Part shown: in pieces, positions 1 to 7,713 of the stretch
Numbering within the stretch: position 1 is the first letter of the stretch
Layout: every line of letters starts with the position of its first letter
Assembly: GCA_002325245.1 (NCBI GenBank)
Contig: DCRR01000015.1
Location: 87,226 to 117,924 of the forward strand
Direction of reading: 5' to 3'
DNA from: Microbacteriaceae bacterium UBA1487
GTDB taxonomy: Bacteria > Actinomycetota > Actinomycetes > Actinomycetales > Microbacteriaceae
Length of the DNA stretch: 30,699 nucleotides
The notes under the pieces: model-generated
What the model saw: the letters and a program-made list of their open reading frames with translations, nothing else
Database searches by the model: none
What the model was told of the DNA's origin: nothing
Position numbers and translations under genes: made by a program

Positions 1-671
1 CGTTCGCGAAGCTGTTGAGCGAGAAGGGCATCTCCCGCGACGACACGGTCGTCATCTACGGCGACAAGAACAACTGGTGGGCCGCCTACGCGATGTGGGT
101 GTTCACCCTGTTCGGGCACGCCGACGTCCGGCTGCTGGACGGCGGCCGCGCGAAGTGGGAGGCCGAAGATCGGGCCTACAGCACCGAGCGCACCGCGCGC
201 CGGGCCACCGAGTACCCGGTGATCGAGCGCGACGACAGCACCGTGCGGGCCTTCAAGGACGAGGTTCTCGCCCACCTGGGGCGCCCGCTCATCGACGTCC
301 GCTCGCCGGAGGAGTACTCGGGTGAGCGCACGCACATGCCGAACTACCCCGAGGAGGGCGCGCTGCGCGGCGGACACATCCCGGGTGCGGCGAGTGTGCC
401 GTGGGCGCAGGCCGTTGCGGAGGACGGCACCTTCAAGACCCGGGCCCAGCTCGATGCGATCTACCGCGACGAGGCGGGACTCGGCACGAGCGATACCGTG
501 ATCGCCTACTGCCGCATCGGTGAGCGCTCGGCGCACACCTGGTTCGTACTCACGTACCTGCTGGGCTTCGAGAACGTGCGCAACTACGACGGCTCCTGGA
601 CCGAGTGGGGCAGCGCTGTGCGCGTCCCGATCGTGAAGGGCCGCGAGCCGGGACTGGTCCCGGCATCGTGA
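1..671 (+). CDS. sseA: Thiosulfate/3-mercaptopyruvate sulfurtransferase (SseA-type, rhodanese), 5'-truncated by window edge
   Basis: The reading frame is already open at base 3, so the gene begins outside the window; about 222 C-terminal residues are visible of the roughly 280-300 usual for two-domain rhodaneses. The visible part has the end of the inactive N-terminal rhodanese domain (YGDKNNWWAAYA) and the complete catalytic domain, with the LIDVRSPEEY segment and the active-site loop CRIGERS (Cys codon at 510-512). The family moves sulfane sulfur from thiosulfate or mercaptopyruvate onto the loop cysteine and on to an acceptor, in the cytoplasm. The next gene overlaps the stop by four bases (GTGA) and encodes a SufE-like protein, the same pairing as Rv3283-Rv3284 in Mycobacterium tuberculosis, so sulfur transfer to SufE is the likely role. 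Preference for thiosulfate over mercaptopyruvate cannot be read from sequence. Confidence 0.9.
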   Translation, partial: FAKLLSEKGISRDDTVVIYGDKNNWWAAYAMWVFTLFGHADVRLLDGGRAKWEAEDRAYSTERTARRATEYPVIERDDSTVRAFKDEVLAHLGRPLIDVRSPEEYSGERTHMPNYPEEGALRGGHIPGAASVPWAQAVAEDGTFKTRAQLDAIYRDEAGLGTSDTVIAYCRIGERSAHTWFVLTYLLGFENVRNYDGSWTEWGSAVRVPIVKGREPGLVPAS

Positions 672-1093
672 GCGGGGCCCTCGACGAGATCCGCGAGGAG
701 TTCCTCGCCATCGAGCAGCGCGAGCGACTCCAGCTGCTGCTCGAGTTCTCTCAGGAGCTGCCCCCGCTTCCCGAGCGCTACGTCGACCACCCTGACCTGC
801 TCGAGCGGGTCGAGGAGTGCCAGTCCCCCGTCTTCATCTTCACCGAAGTCGACGACGAGGCGCGGGTGCACCTGCACGCCACCGCTCCGCGCGAGGCTCC
901 CACGACCCGCGGGTTCGCCTCGATCCTCGCGCAGGGGCTCGACGGCCTCCGCGTCGACGAGGTGCTCGCCGTTGCCGACGACTATCCGCTGACACTCGGC
1001 CTCACCGACGCGGTGAGCCCGCTCCGTCTGCGCGGCATGACGGCCATGCTCGCACGCATCAAGCGTCAGCTTCGGGAGAAGTCGTCGGGCTGA
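668..1093 (+). CDS. sufE: SufE family sulfur-acceptor protein
   Basis: A 141-residue protein of normal SufE length. Cys51, in the motif VEECQSPVF, sits where the sulfur-accepting cysteine of E. coli SufE lies. SufE takes persulfide sulfur from a donor enzyme (SufS elsewhere, probably the adjacent rhodanese here) and passes it to Fe-S or other sulfur-using pathways in the cytoplasm. The start is GTG at 668, whose last bases overlap the sseA stop codon, implying translational coupling; an upstream in-frame start at 605 would lie deep inside sseA and is unlikely. The 3' end overlaps the convergent hydrolase gene by 35 bases. Family assignment is firm; the partner is inferred from gene order. Confidence 0.9.
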   Translation: MSGALDEIREEFLAIEQRERLQLLLEFSQELPPLPERYVDHPDLLERVEECQSPVFIFTEVDDEARVHLHATAPREAPTTRGFASILAQGLDGLRVDEVLAVADDYPLTLGLTDAVSPLRLRGMTAMLARIKRQLREKSSG

Positions 1094-2285
1094 GCGCGCC
1101 GAGCCAGGCGCCGACGACGCGTTCCCAGCGCGCACGGTCGTAGTTCCAGAGCTTCGTGTGGCGCGCGACCTCGAACACCTCGAGCTGCACGATGTCGGGT
1201 CGGATCGTGGCCAGCGCCCGCGAGGCATCCGAGGGAACGAATCCGTCATCGTCGCTGTGCAGCAGCAGCACGGGAACGCTGATCTCACGAGCGCGCGCCA
1301 CGAAATCCAGTCGTTCGAAGTCGAGCGGCTCGGCGAGCCCGGTGAAGAAGCGTCCCCATCGCTCACGGAAGAGGGTGAACACCCCGAACCGCACGATCCG
1401 CGGCAACCGGCGGGATGCGGCCTGAAAGTCGAGTGTCACCAGCCAGTCCACCACGGGCGAGTCGAGCACGATCCCCTTCAGGTACTTCCGGTAGGCCGAA
1501 CGGGTGAGCGTCTGCAGCACCGTGGCGCCTCCCATCGACCAGCCCATCAGCACGATCTCGCGCGCGCCGTGCGCAACCGCGTAGCGCAGCGCCGCCTCCA
1601 CGTCACGCCACTCTCGATCCCCGAGCGCGTAACGGTGGTCGGGGCTGCGCGGAGCGTCCCCGTCGTTGCGGTACGAGATCAGCAGCGAATCGTAGCCGTG
1701 CTCGGCGAACACGGGGACGGCGCGCAGGGTCTCGGCCCGCCGCACCGCGCGGCCGTGCACTTGGATCACCCAGCGCCGGTTCTCGGCGGGCCGATCGCCC
1801 TCGTCCCACGCCGCGGGAACGTGCCAGGCGGGCGCATCGCCGAGCGGCGTCGCAATCTGAACGTCGCGGAAGCGCACCCCGAGCTCCTCAGGGTCGAGAT
1901 AGACCCAGCCGCTCAACCGCCCCGCTCGAGCCCGTTCGAGGTCGCCGAAGTCGACCTTCAGAAGGCGACGCGTGACCGTGCGGGCATCGACATCGACGAG
2001 GTCGCCGAGCTGCGCGTGGCCGGTGTCGCCCGCGAACCAGAAGCTGTACTCCCCCGGAAGCCGGGAGTCGAGAGTCGCGCCGAGCACGATGATGCCGTCG
2101 TCCAGATCGACGTCGAGGATGGGGATGTCGTCGGGCCGTCGCGACGGCGGAGTGATCACCGCGCGCGCCGCGTAGACGCTCAGCGCGCCCGCGGTCACCG
2201 CGAGCGCCCCCACGGCGGCGAGTGCGCCCACCCCGAGAACGGCCGCAGCGCGACCCGCCGTCAAACCACGTGAATTCGATCGCAT
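1059..2285 (-). CDS. Membrane-anchored alpha/beta hydrolase (serine hydrolase)
   Basis: A 408-residue protein. Residues about 10-45 form one hydrophobic Ala/Val/Leu-rich segment after a short basic start, so it is a signal anchor and the enzyme probably faces outward. The C-terminal half is an alpha/beta hydrolase: an HGR oxyanion-type segment, the nucleophile elbow GWSMGG (Ser250), the acid region LLLHSDDDG and the catalytic His376 (VARHTK). The central part resembles BAAT/peptidase-S9-like esterases of actinobacteria; the substrate is unknown. The start chosen is ATG at 2285. An in-frame ATG at 2321 would add 12 residues, but neither has a clear Shine-Dalgarno sequence; much longer frames reaching 3014 run antisense through DUF3000 and are rejected. 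It is divergent from DUF3000 and its end overlaps sufE convergently. Confidence 0.85.
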   Translation of the reverse strand: MRSNSRGLTAGRAAAVLGVGALAAVGALAVTAGALSVYAARAVITPPSRRPDDIPILDVDLDDGIIVLGATLDSRLPGEYSFWFAGDTGHAQLGDLVDVDARTVTRRLLKVDFGDLERARAGRLSGWVYLDPEELGVRFRDVQIATPLGDAPAWHVPAAWDEGDRPAENRRWVIQVHGRAVRRAETLRAVPVFAEHGYDSLLISYRNDGDAPRSPDHRYALGDREWRDVEAALRYAVAHGAREIVLMGWSMGGATVLQTLTRSAYRKYLKGIVLDSPVVDWLVTLDFQAASRRLPRIVRFGVFTLFRERWGRFFTGLAEPLDFERLDFVARAREISVPVLLLHSDDDGFVPSDASRALATIRPDIVQLEVFEVARHTKLWNYDRARWERVVGAWLGALSPTTSPEADA

Positions 2286-2321
2286 CCGTACCCCCAGGGG
2301 CTTCGAGAGTCGGCGTGGCAT

Positions 2322-2351
2322 GTGACACCACGTCGAGTTAAACCCTAGTCT
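2322..2351 (+). promoter_or_regulatory. Candidate promoter of DUF3000 (leaderless), overlapping a divergent -10
   Basis: A -35-like GTGACA (2322-2327) is followed after 18 bases by a -10-like TAGTCT (2346-2351). The GTG start of DUF3000 lies six bases further on at 2358, exactly where transcription would begin, and there is no Shine-Dalgarno sequence, so the mRNA is probably leaderless. On the other strand TAGGGT (complement of 2342-2347) is a candidate -10 for the divergent hydrolase and shares bases with TAGTCT, so the two promoters would compete for polymerase. Motif reading only. Confidence 0.5.
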
Positions 2352-2357
2352 GCGGGG

Positions 2358-2954
2358 GTGGCTGCTCCAGTGTCTGACCTCACGGAACCCCCGGTATTCC
2401 AGGCCGCGGTGGAGACCGTGCGGAGCGCCACGGTGCGGTCTGAACTCGTCCTGACCGAGATCCCGGCGCCGTCCGGCCTCGCCCCCTCGGCTATCGCTTT
2501 CGCGGCCGATGTGCGTCCCTCCTCCCACGGAGTGGATTCGGTGCTCGGCACCGGGCGATTCATCCTGCTCCACGACCCCGAGGAGCCCGAGTCCTGGGGC
2601 GGACCGTTTCGCATCGTCTGCTTCGCGCAGGCGCCGCTGGAGACCGACATCGGTCTCGATCCGTTTGTCGCCGACGTAGCATGGTCGTGGCTCGTCGACG
2701 CGTTGGCGGCACGTCAGGCTGAACATCTCGCCGAGTCCGGCACCGCGACGAAGATCCTGTCGACTGGGTTCGGCGAACTCGCCGGGCACGGTGACGGTGC
2801 GCAGATCGAGATCCGCGCCTCGTGGACACCGCATGGCGACGATTTCGGCGCGCACCTCGAGGCGTGGGGCGACCTGCTGTGTCTTCTGGCGGGCCTCCCC
2901 CCGTCGGCGGACGTCGTCGGACTCCTCCCTCGACACCGGATGGCTCGTGACTGA
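2358..2954 (+). CDS. DUF3000 family protein
   Basis: A 198-residue soluble protein of the actinobacteria-specific DUF3000 family, recognised by overall sequence (for example PFRIVCFAQAPLE, WSWLVDAL and EIRASWTP segments) and by its fixed position immediately before a ribonuclease D/HRDC gene. No catalytic motif, signal peptide or membrane segment is visible and no function is established. The GTG start at 2358 fits a leaderless transcript (see the promoter entry). Its last eight bases overlap the start of the next gene, so the two are co-expressed; a role in RNA metabolism would be a guess from context only. Confidence 0.85.
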   Translation: MAAPVSDLTEPPVFQAAVETVRSATVRSELVLTEIPAPSGLAPSAIAFAADVRPSSHGVDSVLGTGRFILLHDPEEPESWGGPFRIVCFAQAPLETDIGLDPFVADVAWSWLVDALAARQAEHLAESGTATKILSTGFGELAGHGDGAQIEIRASWTPHGDDFGAHLEAWGDLLCLLAGLPPSADVVGLLPRHRMARD

Positions 2955-4182
2955 ACAACTCCCCCCTGCACCCCTGACGCCCGCTCCGGCCGAGTCCCAC
3001 GTCGTGATCGACACGCGCGAGGACTACCTCGCGGCGGTCGAGGCGCTGGCGGCCGGCTCCGGGCCCTTCGGCGTCGATGCCGAGCGCGCGTCCGGCTACC
3101 GCTACTCGCAGCGCGCGTATCTGATCCAGGTGTTCCGCACCGGTGCCGGCACGTTCCTGTTCGACCCTCCGGCGGTCGGCGACTTCTCGGAGCTCGCAGC
3201 CGTCATGGCCGACGAGGAGTGGATCCTCCACGCCGCCAGCCAGGACCTCCCCTGCCTGCGTGAGGTGGGCCTCGAGCCGGTCCGGATCTTCGACACCGAG
3301 CTGGGTGCCCGCCTTGCGGGACTGCCGCGCGTCGGACTCGGTGCCGTCGTCGAGCAGCTTCTGGGCATCCACCTCGCCAAGGAGCACTCCGCGGCCGACT
3401 GGTCGACGCGCCCGCTCCCGCAGAGCTGGCTCGTCTACGCGGCCCTCGATGTCGAGCTTCTCCCACGCCTGCGCGACGAGATCGCCTCGATCCTCGATGC
3501 CGACGACAAGAACGAGATCGCCCGCCAGGAGTTCCAGGCCGTGCTCGATCGTCCGGTCGTCGAGCGCGCGGAGCCGTGGCGTCGCCTCTCGGGTGTGCAG
3601 TCGCTGCGCAACGCCCGACTTCTTGCCATCGCGCGGGAGCTTTGGATCGCCCGCGACAGCTACGCACAGGAGATCGACACCGCACCGGGACGCCTCGTTC
3701 CCGATGCCTCGCTGGTGGCAGCGGCGCGCCGGGCGCCGACGACCAAGAAGGAACTGGCCGGCATCAAGGAGTTCACCGGCCGGGCGAGCCGAAGTCAGCT
3801 CGACCGCTGGTTCGCGGCGATCGAAGCCGGGCGGGTGACCGAGGACCTTCCGGCACTGCGGCCGCCGTCGGATCAGCTTCCGCCGCCGCGCATCTGGGCT
3901 GACCGGAATCCCGAAGCCAACGCGCGCCTCAAGGCGGTGCGCCCCGCCCTCGACGAGCTGGCTCAGTCGATGTCGCTGCCTCTCGAGAATCTGCTCACCC
4001 CCGATTTCGTGCGGCGGGTGGCATGGTCGCCGCCGGAGCCGCTGAGCGCGGAATCCATCGATCGTGCCCTCGAGGAACTCGGCGCGCGCCCCTGGCAGCG
4101 TGCGGCAACCGCACAACTCATCGCCGACATCTTTGTCGATCCGCCCCAAGAGGCCTCCGCCAGCGCCGAGACCGATTCGTAG
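2947..4182 (+). CDS. rnd: Ribonuclease D-like 3'-5' exonuclease with HRDC domain
   Basis: A 411-residue protein. The N-terminal half (about 18-190) is a DEDDy exonuclease: Asp44/Glu46 in FGVDAERASG, the HAASQDLPCL segment with the second acidic residue, and the YAALDVELL segment with Tyr and the final Asp. The middle (about 215-295) is an HRDC nucleic-acid-binding domain, followed by a C-terminal HRDC-like extension. RNase D enzymes trim 3' ends of tRNA precursors and other structured RNAs using two metal ions, in the cytoplasm. The GTG start at 2947 overlaps the DUF3000 stop by eight bases; the first 20 residues are Pro/Ala-rich and probably disordered. The exact substrate is not deducible from sequence. 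Confidence 0.88.
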   Translation: MTEQLPPAPLTPAPAESHVVIDTREDYLAAVEALAAGSGPFGVDAERASGYRYSQRAYLIQVFRTGAGTFLFDPPAVGDFSELAAVMADEEWILHAASQDLPCLREVGLEPVRIFDTELGARLAGLPRVGLGAVVEQLLGIHLAKEHSAADWSTRPLPQSWLVYAALDVELLPRLRDEIASILDADDKNEIARQEFQAVLDRPVVERAEPWRRLSGVQSLRNARLLAIARELWIARDSYAQEIDTAPGRLVPDASLVAAARRAPTTKKELAGIKEFTGRASRSQLDRWFAAIEAGRVTEDLPALRPPSDQLPPPRIWADRNPEANARLKAVRPALDELAQSMSLPLENLLTPDFVRRVAWSPPEPLSAESIDRALEELGARPWQRAATAQLIADIFVDPPQEASASAETDS

Positions 4183-4220
4183 GAAGAATCAAAGGACGCG
4201 ACGGAGTCGTCTGGCCTTCG

Positions 4221-4288
4221 TAAGATTCGGATTATTCCCGTCTGCGCCACCGCGGAAAGCCCGCGGTCGCTCGAGAACGCTCAGGAGG
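4221..4288 (+). promoter_or_regulatory. fadA upstream region: candidate -10 and strong ribosome binding site
   Basis: The 110-base gap before fadA contains TAAGAT (4221-4226), a reasonable -10 hexamer, but no convincing -35 at the correct distance. AGGAGG at 4283-4288, four bases before the GTG at 4293, is the clearest Shine-Dalgarno sequence in the window and fixes the fadA start. The -10 is tentative; the ribosome binding site is solid. Confidence 0.4.
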
Positions 4289-4292
4289 CATC

Positions 4293-5489
4293 GTGGCCCA
4301 CGGAAAAGAAGTCGTCTTTGTAGATGGAGTTCGCACTCCCTTCGGACGAGCCGGCGAAAAGGGTCAGTACTGGGGAACGCGCGCTGACGACCTGATCGTC
4401 AAGGCGATGATCGGTCTCCTGGAGCGCAACCCGAACGTCCCCCAGGAGCGCATCGACGACGTCGCCATCGCCGCGACCACTCAGCAGGGCGACCAGGGAC
4501 TCACCCTCGGTCGCACCGCCGCGATCCTCGCCGGTCTGCCGATCACGGTTCCCGGCTACGCGCTGGATCGGATGTGCGCCGGCGCCATGACGACCGTCAC
4601 CACGGTGGCGGGCGCGATCGCATTCGGCGCCTACGACCTCGCCATCGCCGGTGGCGTGGAGCACATGGGGCGTCACCCGATGGGCCTCGACGCCGACCCG
4701 AACCCGCGCTTCCTCTCCGAGAAGCTCGTCTCACCGGACGCCCTCAACATGGGCATCACTGCCGAGCGCCTGCACGACCGCTTCCCCTCGCTCACCAAGG
4801 AGCGCTCAGACCGGTTCGGCATGGCCAGCCAGCAGAAAGTCGCCGCCGCCTACGACGCAGGCAAGATCCAGCCCGACCTAATTCCGGTCGCCATCAAGAC
4901 CGCCGAGGGCTGGGGGCTCGCGACCAAGGACGAGGGCCTGCGACCCGAGACGACGATGGAGGGCCTCGCCGGCCTCAAGACGCCGTTCCGGCCGCACGGT
5001 CGCGTGACGGCGGGCAACGCCTCCCCGCTCACCGACGGCGCCACAGTGTCGCTGATCGCCAGCGCGGACGCGGCGGCGGAGTTCAACCTGCCGGTCAAGA
5101 TGAAGCTCGTGAGCTTCGGCTTCGCGGGCGTCGAGCCCGAGGTGATGGGCATCGGACCGATCCCGAGCACCGAGAAAGCGCTCCGCAAGGCCGGGCTGAC
5201 GATCGACGATATCGGGCTGTTCGAGCTCAACGAGGCCTTCGCGGTCCAGGTGCTCTCCTTCCTCGACCACTTCGGCATCGACGACGAGGACCCGCGCGTC
5301 AACCCCTGGGGCGGCGCCATCGCGATCGGACATCCGCTCGCCTCGTCGGGCGTTCGCCTGATGATCCAGCTCGCCCGCCAATTCGAGGAGCGCCCCGACG
5401 TGCGCTTCGGCCTCACCGCGATGTGCGTCGGCCTGGGTCAGGGCGGCAGCGTCATCTGGGAGAACCCGCACTACACCGGAAAGAAGTAA
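4293..5489 (+). CDS. fadA: Acetyl-CoA acyltransferase (3-ketoacyl-CoA thiolase)
   Basis: A 398-residue thiolase, about the family's usual length. The acyl-accepting Cys95 lies in DRMCAGAM, His347 in GHPLASSG and the second active-site Cys378 in MCVGLGQGG; the GGVEHMGRHPMG loop and NEAFA motif are also present. It cleaves 3-ketoacyl-CoA with CoA to give acetyl-CoA and a shortened acyl-CoA, the last step of beta-oxidation. The GTG start is set by AGGAGG just upstream. FadB begins six bases after the stop, so the two form the trifunctional-enzyme operon, as in Mycobacterium tuberculosis fadA-fadB (Rv0859-Rv0860), where the products assemble into one complex. All catalytic residues are intact. 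Confidence 0.95.
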   Translation: MAHGKEVVFVDGVRTPFGRAGEKGQYWGTRADDLIVKAMIGLLERNPNVPQERIDDVAIAATTQQGDQGLTLGRTAAILAGLPITVPGYALDRMCAGAMTTVTTVAGAIAFGAYDLAIAGGVEHMGRHPMGLDADPNPRFLSEKLVSPDALNMGITAERLHDRFPSLTKERSDRFGMASQQKVAAAYDAGKIQPDLIPVAIKTAEGWGLATKDEGLRPETTMEGLAGLKTPFRPHGRVTAGNASPLTDGATVSLIASADAAAEFNLPVKMKLVSFGFAGVEPEVMGIGPIPSTEKALRKAGLTIDDIGLFELNEAFAVQVLSFLDHFGIDDEDPRVNPWGGAIAIGHPLASSGVRLMIQLARQFEERPDVRFGLTAMCVGLGQGGSVIWENPHYTGKK

Positions 5490-5494
5490 GACGG

Positions 5495-7654
5495 ATGGCC
5501 AAGACGACGATGACAACCGAGACGCCCGACTTCTCGAAGCTGCTGGGACTCGACCCCGACGAGGTCGTCACGCACTCGTACGTGCGCGACGTCCCGCTCG
5601 CGAGCGGCAAGACGCTCGCCCTCATCACGCTCGACAACGATCGCGACTACACGCGCCCGAACACCCTCGGGCCGCAGACCCTCGTCGAGCTGGGCGAGCG
5701 CCTCGACGAGCTGACCGCGCGCGCCGCCGCGGGCGAAATCGACGGCGTCGCGATCACCGGCAAGCAGTTCATCTTCGCCGCCGGTGCCGACCTCTCGCGC
5801 GTCGGCGACATCCCCGATTTCGAGACCGGTCTGCTGATGGCCCAGCTGGGCCATCACGTGCTCGGGAAGCTCGGCGAGCTGGGCGTGCCGTCATTCGTGT
5901 TCTACAACGGCCTCGCCCTCGGCGGCGGCGTCGAGATCGGCCTCAACGCGACCTACCGAACGGTCGACTCCTCGGTGCCCGCGTTCGCACTTCCCGAGGT
6001 CTTCCTCGGCCTCATCCCCGGATGGGGCGGTGCGTGGCTGCTGCCCAACCTGATCGGCATCGAGAACGCCCTCGAAGTCATCATCTCGAATCCGCTCAAG
6101 AACAACCGGATGCTCAAGGGCCCCCAGGTGTTCGAGCTCGGCATCGCCGACGCGATGTTCGGTCCGGCGATGTTCCTCGAGGAGTCGCTCCGCTGGGCCG
6201 ACGGCGTCCTCAGCGGAACGGTGAAGGTCAAGCGGCCGAACGAGCCCGGCAAGCTGGAGCGCGCGGTCAAGTGGGACGTCGCGATCGGCATCGCCGAGAA
6301 GACGCTCGCCAGTCGCATCGGGCGGGTGGCGAAGAGCCCCTACCGGGCGCTGGAGCTGCTCAAGGCCGCCAAGAACACTGACAAGGCCACCGGGTTCGCG
6401 GCGGAGGACGCCGCACTCGCCGAGCTGATCGCAGGCGACCAGTTCCGCGCCTCGATCTACGCCTTCAACCTGGTGCAGAAGCGCGCCAAGAAGCCCGCCG
6501 GCGCCCCGCCGAAGGAGCTCGCGCGCCGCATTACGAAGGTCGGCGTGCTCGGTGCGGGGCTCATGGCCTCCCAGTTCGCGCTGCTGTTCGTGCGCCGCCT
6601 GCAGGTCCCGGTGGTCATCACCGACCTGGATCAGGCGCGCGTCGACAAGGGCCTGGACTACATCCGCGGCGAGATCGATGCGCTCCACGAGAAGGGCCGG
6701 ATCGACTCCGACGAGGCCAACCAGCTGCGGGCGCTTGTGACCGGCACGACCGACAAGGCCGACTTCGCCGGCTGCGACTGGGTCATCGAGGCCGTCTTCG
6801 AGGAGGTCGGCGTCAAGCAGGAAGTCTTCGCCCAGGTGGAGCCGTTCCTCTCCGACGAGGCGATCCTCGCGACCAATACGTCGTCGCTCTCGGTCGACGA
6901 GATCGGCGCGAAACTCGCCCACCCGGAGCGACTCGTCGGATTCCACTTCTTCAACCCGGTCGCGGTCATGCCGCTCATCGAGGTTGTCAACGCGGCGAAG
7001 ACCGACGAGGAGTCGCTCGCGACCGCGATGTCGATCGCGGCGAAGCTGCGCAAGACGGCGATCATCACGACCGACTCCCCCGGCTTCATCGTCAACCGCG
7101 TGCTGGCGAAGGTGCTCGGCGAGGCGATGCACGCCGTCGAGCAGGGCATGTCGTTCGACGACGTCGTGGAGGCGGTGCGCCCCTTCGGAATGCCGATGGA
7201 TCCCTTCGTGCTGCTCGAGCTGGTCGGGCTGAAGGTCGGTGCGCACGTCCTCGACACGCACCACGCGGCCTTCCCGGAGCGCTTCTACGAGAGCGCCGCC
7301 CTGCACGAGCTCGCGGAGCACAGTCAGATCTTCGAGAAGGACTCGAAGGGCAAGACCAAGGGCTACGACAAGAAGGCGCTCGCGATCGTCGCGAAGCACC
7401 GTCCGTCCGACGCCCAGCCGCTCACGCCCGAGCAGCTGCGCATCCAGCTCGAGGACGGCCTCGCCGACGAGATCAAGCGGATGCTCGACGACGGCGTCGT
7501 CGCCGCCGCGGAGGACATCGACCTGGCCATGATCCTCGGGGCCGGCTGGCCGTTCCAGATGGGCGGCGCGACGCCGTACCTCGACCGGGTCGGGGCGAGC
7601 GAACGAGCATTCGGCGCCGCGTTCCACGAACCCCGGGTCGCCGGCGTCAGCTGA
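5495..7654 (+). CDS. fadB: Multifunctional enoyl-CoA hydratase / 3-hydroxyacyl-CoA dehydrogenase
   Basis: A 719-residue fusion enzyme, the alpha subunit of the beta-oxidation trifunctional complex. Residues about 20-330 are a crotonase-fold enoyl-CoA hydratase with oxyanion segment FAAGADL and catalytic glutamates Glu147 (GGGVEIG) and Glu168 (ALPEVFLGLIPG). Residues about 347-530 are the NAD-binding dehydrogenase domain (GVLGAGLMAS from Gly350) with catalytic His484 in GFHFFNP; the rest is the tandem C-terminal dehydrogenase domain. It hydrates enoyl-CoA and oxidises the product to 3-ketoacyl-CoA, which FadA cleaves. ATG at 5495 follows the fadA stop by five bases; a frame open back to 4574 is antiparallel-free but out of frame within fadA and is not used. 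A strong terminator follows. Confidence 0.94.
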   Translation: MAKTTMTTETPDFSKLLGLDPDEVVTHSYVRDVPLASGKTLALITLDNDRDYTRPNTLGPQTLVELGERLDELTARAAAGEIDGVAITGKQFIFAAGADLSRVGDIPDFETGLLMAQLGHHVLGKLGELGVPSFVFYNGLALGGGVEIGLNATYRTVDSSVPAFALPEVFLGLIPGWGGAWLLPNLIGIENALEVIISNPLKNNRMLKGPQVFELGIADAMFGPAMFLEESLRWADGVLSGTVKVKRPNEPGKLERAVKWDVAIGIAEKTLASRIGRVAKSPYRALELLKAAKNTDKATGFAAEDAALAELIAGDQFRASIYAFNLVQKRAKKPAGAPPKELARRITKVGVLGAGLMASQFALLFVRRLQVPVVITDLDQARVDKGLDYIRGEIDALHEKGRIDSDEANQLRALVTGTTDKADFAGCDWVIEAVFEEVGVKQEVFAQVEPFLSDEAILATNTSSLSVDEIGAKLAHPERLVGFHFFNPVAVMPLIEVVNAAKTDEESLATAMSIAAKLRKTAIITTDSPGFIVNRVLAKVLGEAMHAVEQGMSFDDVVEAVRPFGMPMDPFVLLELVGLKVGAHVLDTHHAAFPERFYESAALHELAEHSQIFEKDSKGKTKGYDKKALAIVAKHRPSDAQPLTPEQLRIQLEDGLADEIKRMLDDGVVAAAEDIDLAMILGAGWPFQMGGATPYLDRVGASERAFGAAFHEPRVAGVS

Positions 7655-7664
7655 ACGCCGTCAC

Positions 7665-7708
7665 AGCGAAAGCGGGCCGTCTCCCTCCGGAGGCGGCCCG
7701 CTTTCGCT
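7665..7708. terminator. Bidirectional hairpin terminator between fadB and the DHA2 transporter
   Basis: A perfect 15-base-pair inverted repeat, AGCGAAAGCGGGCCG (7665-7679) and its complement (7694-7708), with a 14-base loop. It lies exactly between the two convergent stop codons (7654 and 7714). Neither side has a T-run, as is common for high-GC actinobacterial terminators. It should end both transcripts. Confidence 0.85.
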
Positions 7709-7713
7709 GACGG

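Noticed and set aside
1059..1093. The 35-base convergent overlap of sufE and the hydrolase as a sign of misannotation
   Set aside because: Both C-termini are consistent with their stop codons and short convergent overlaps are common in compact actinobacterial genomes.
2286..3014. N-terminal extension of the alpha/beta hydrolase to 651 residues
   Set aside because: The extension is antisense to DUF3000 and the ribonuclease D start and has no hydrolase-like content. The hydrophobic anchor right after the ATG at 2285 is a natural N-terminus.
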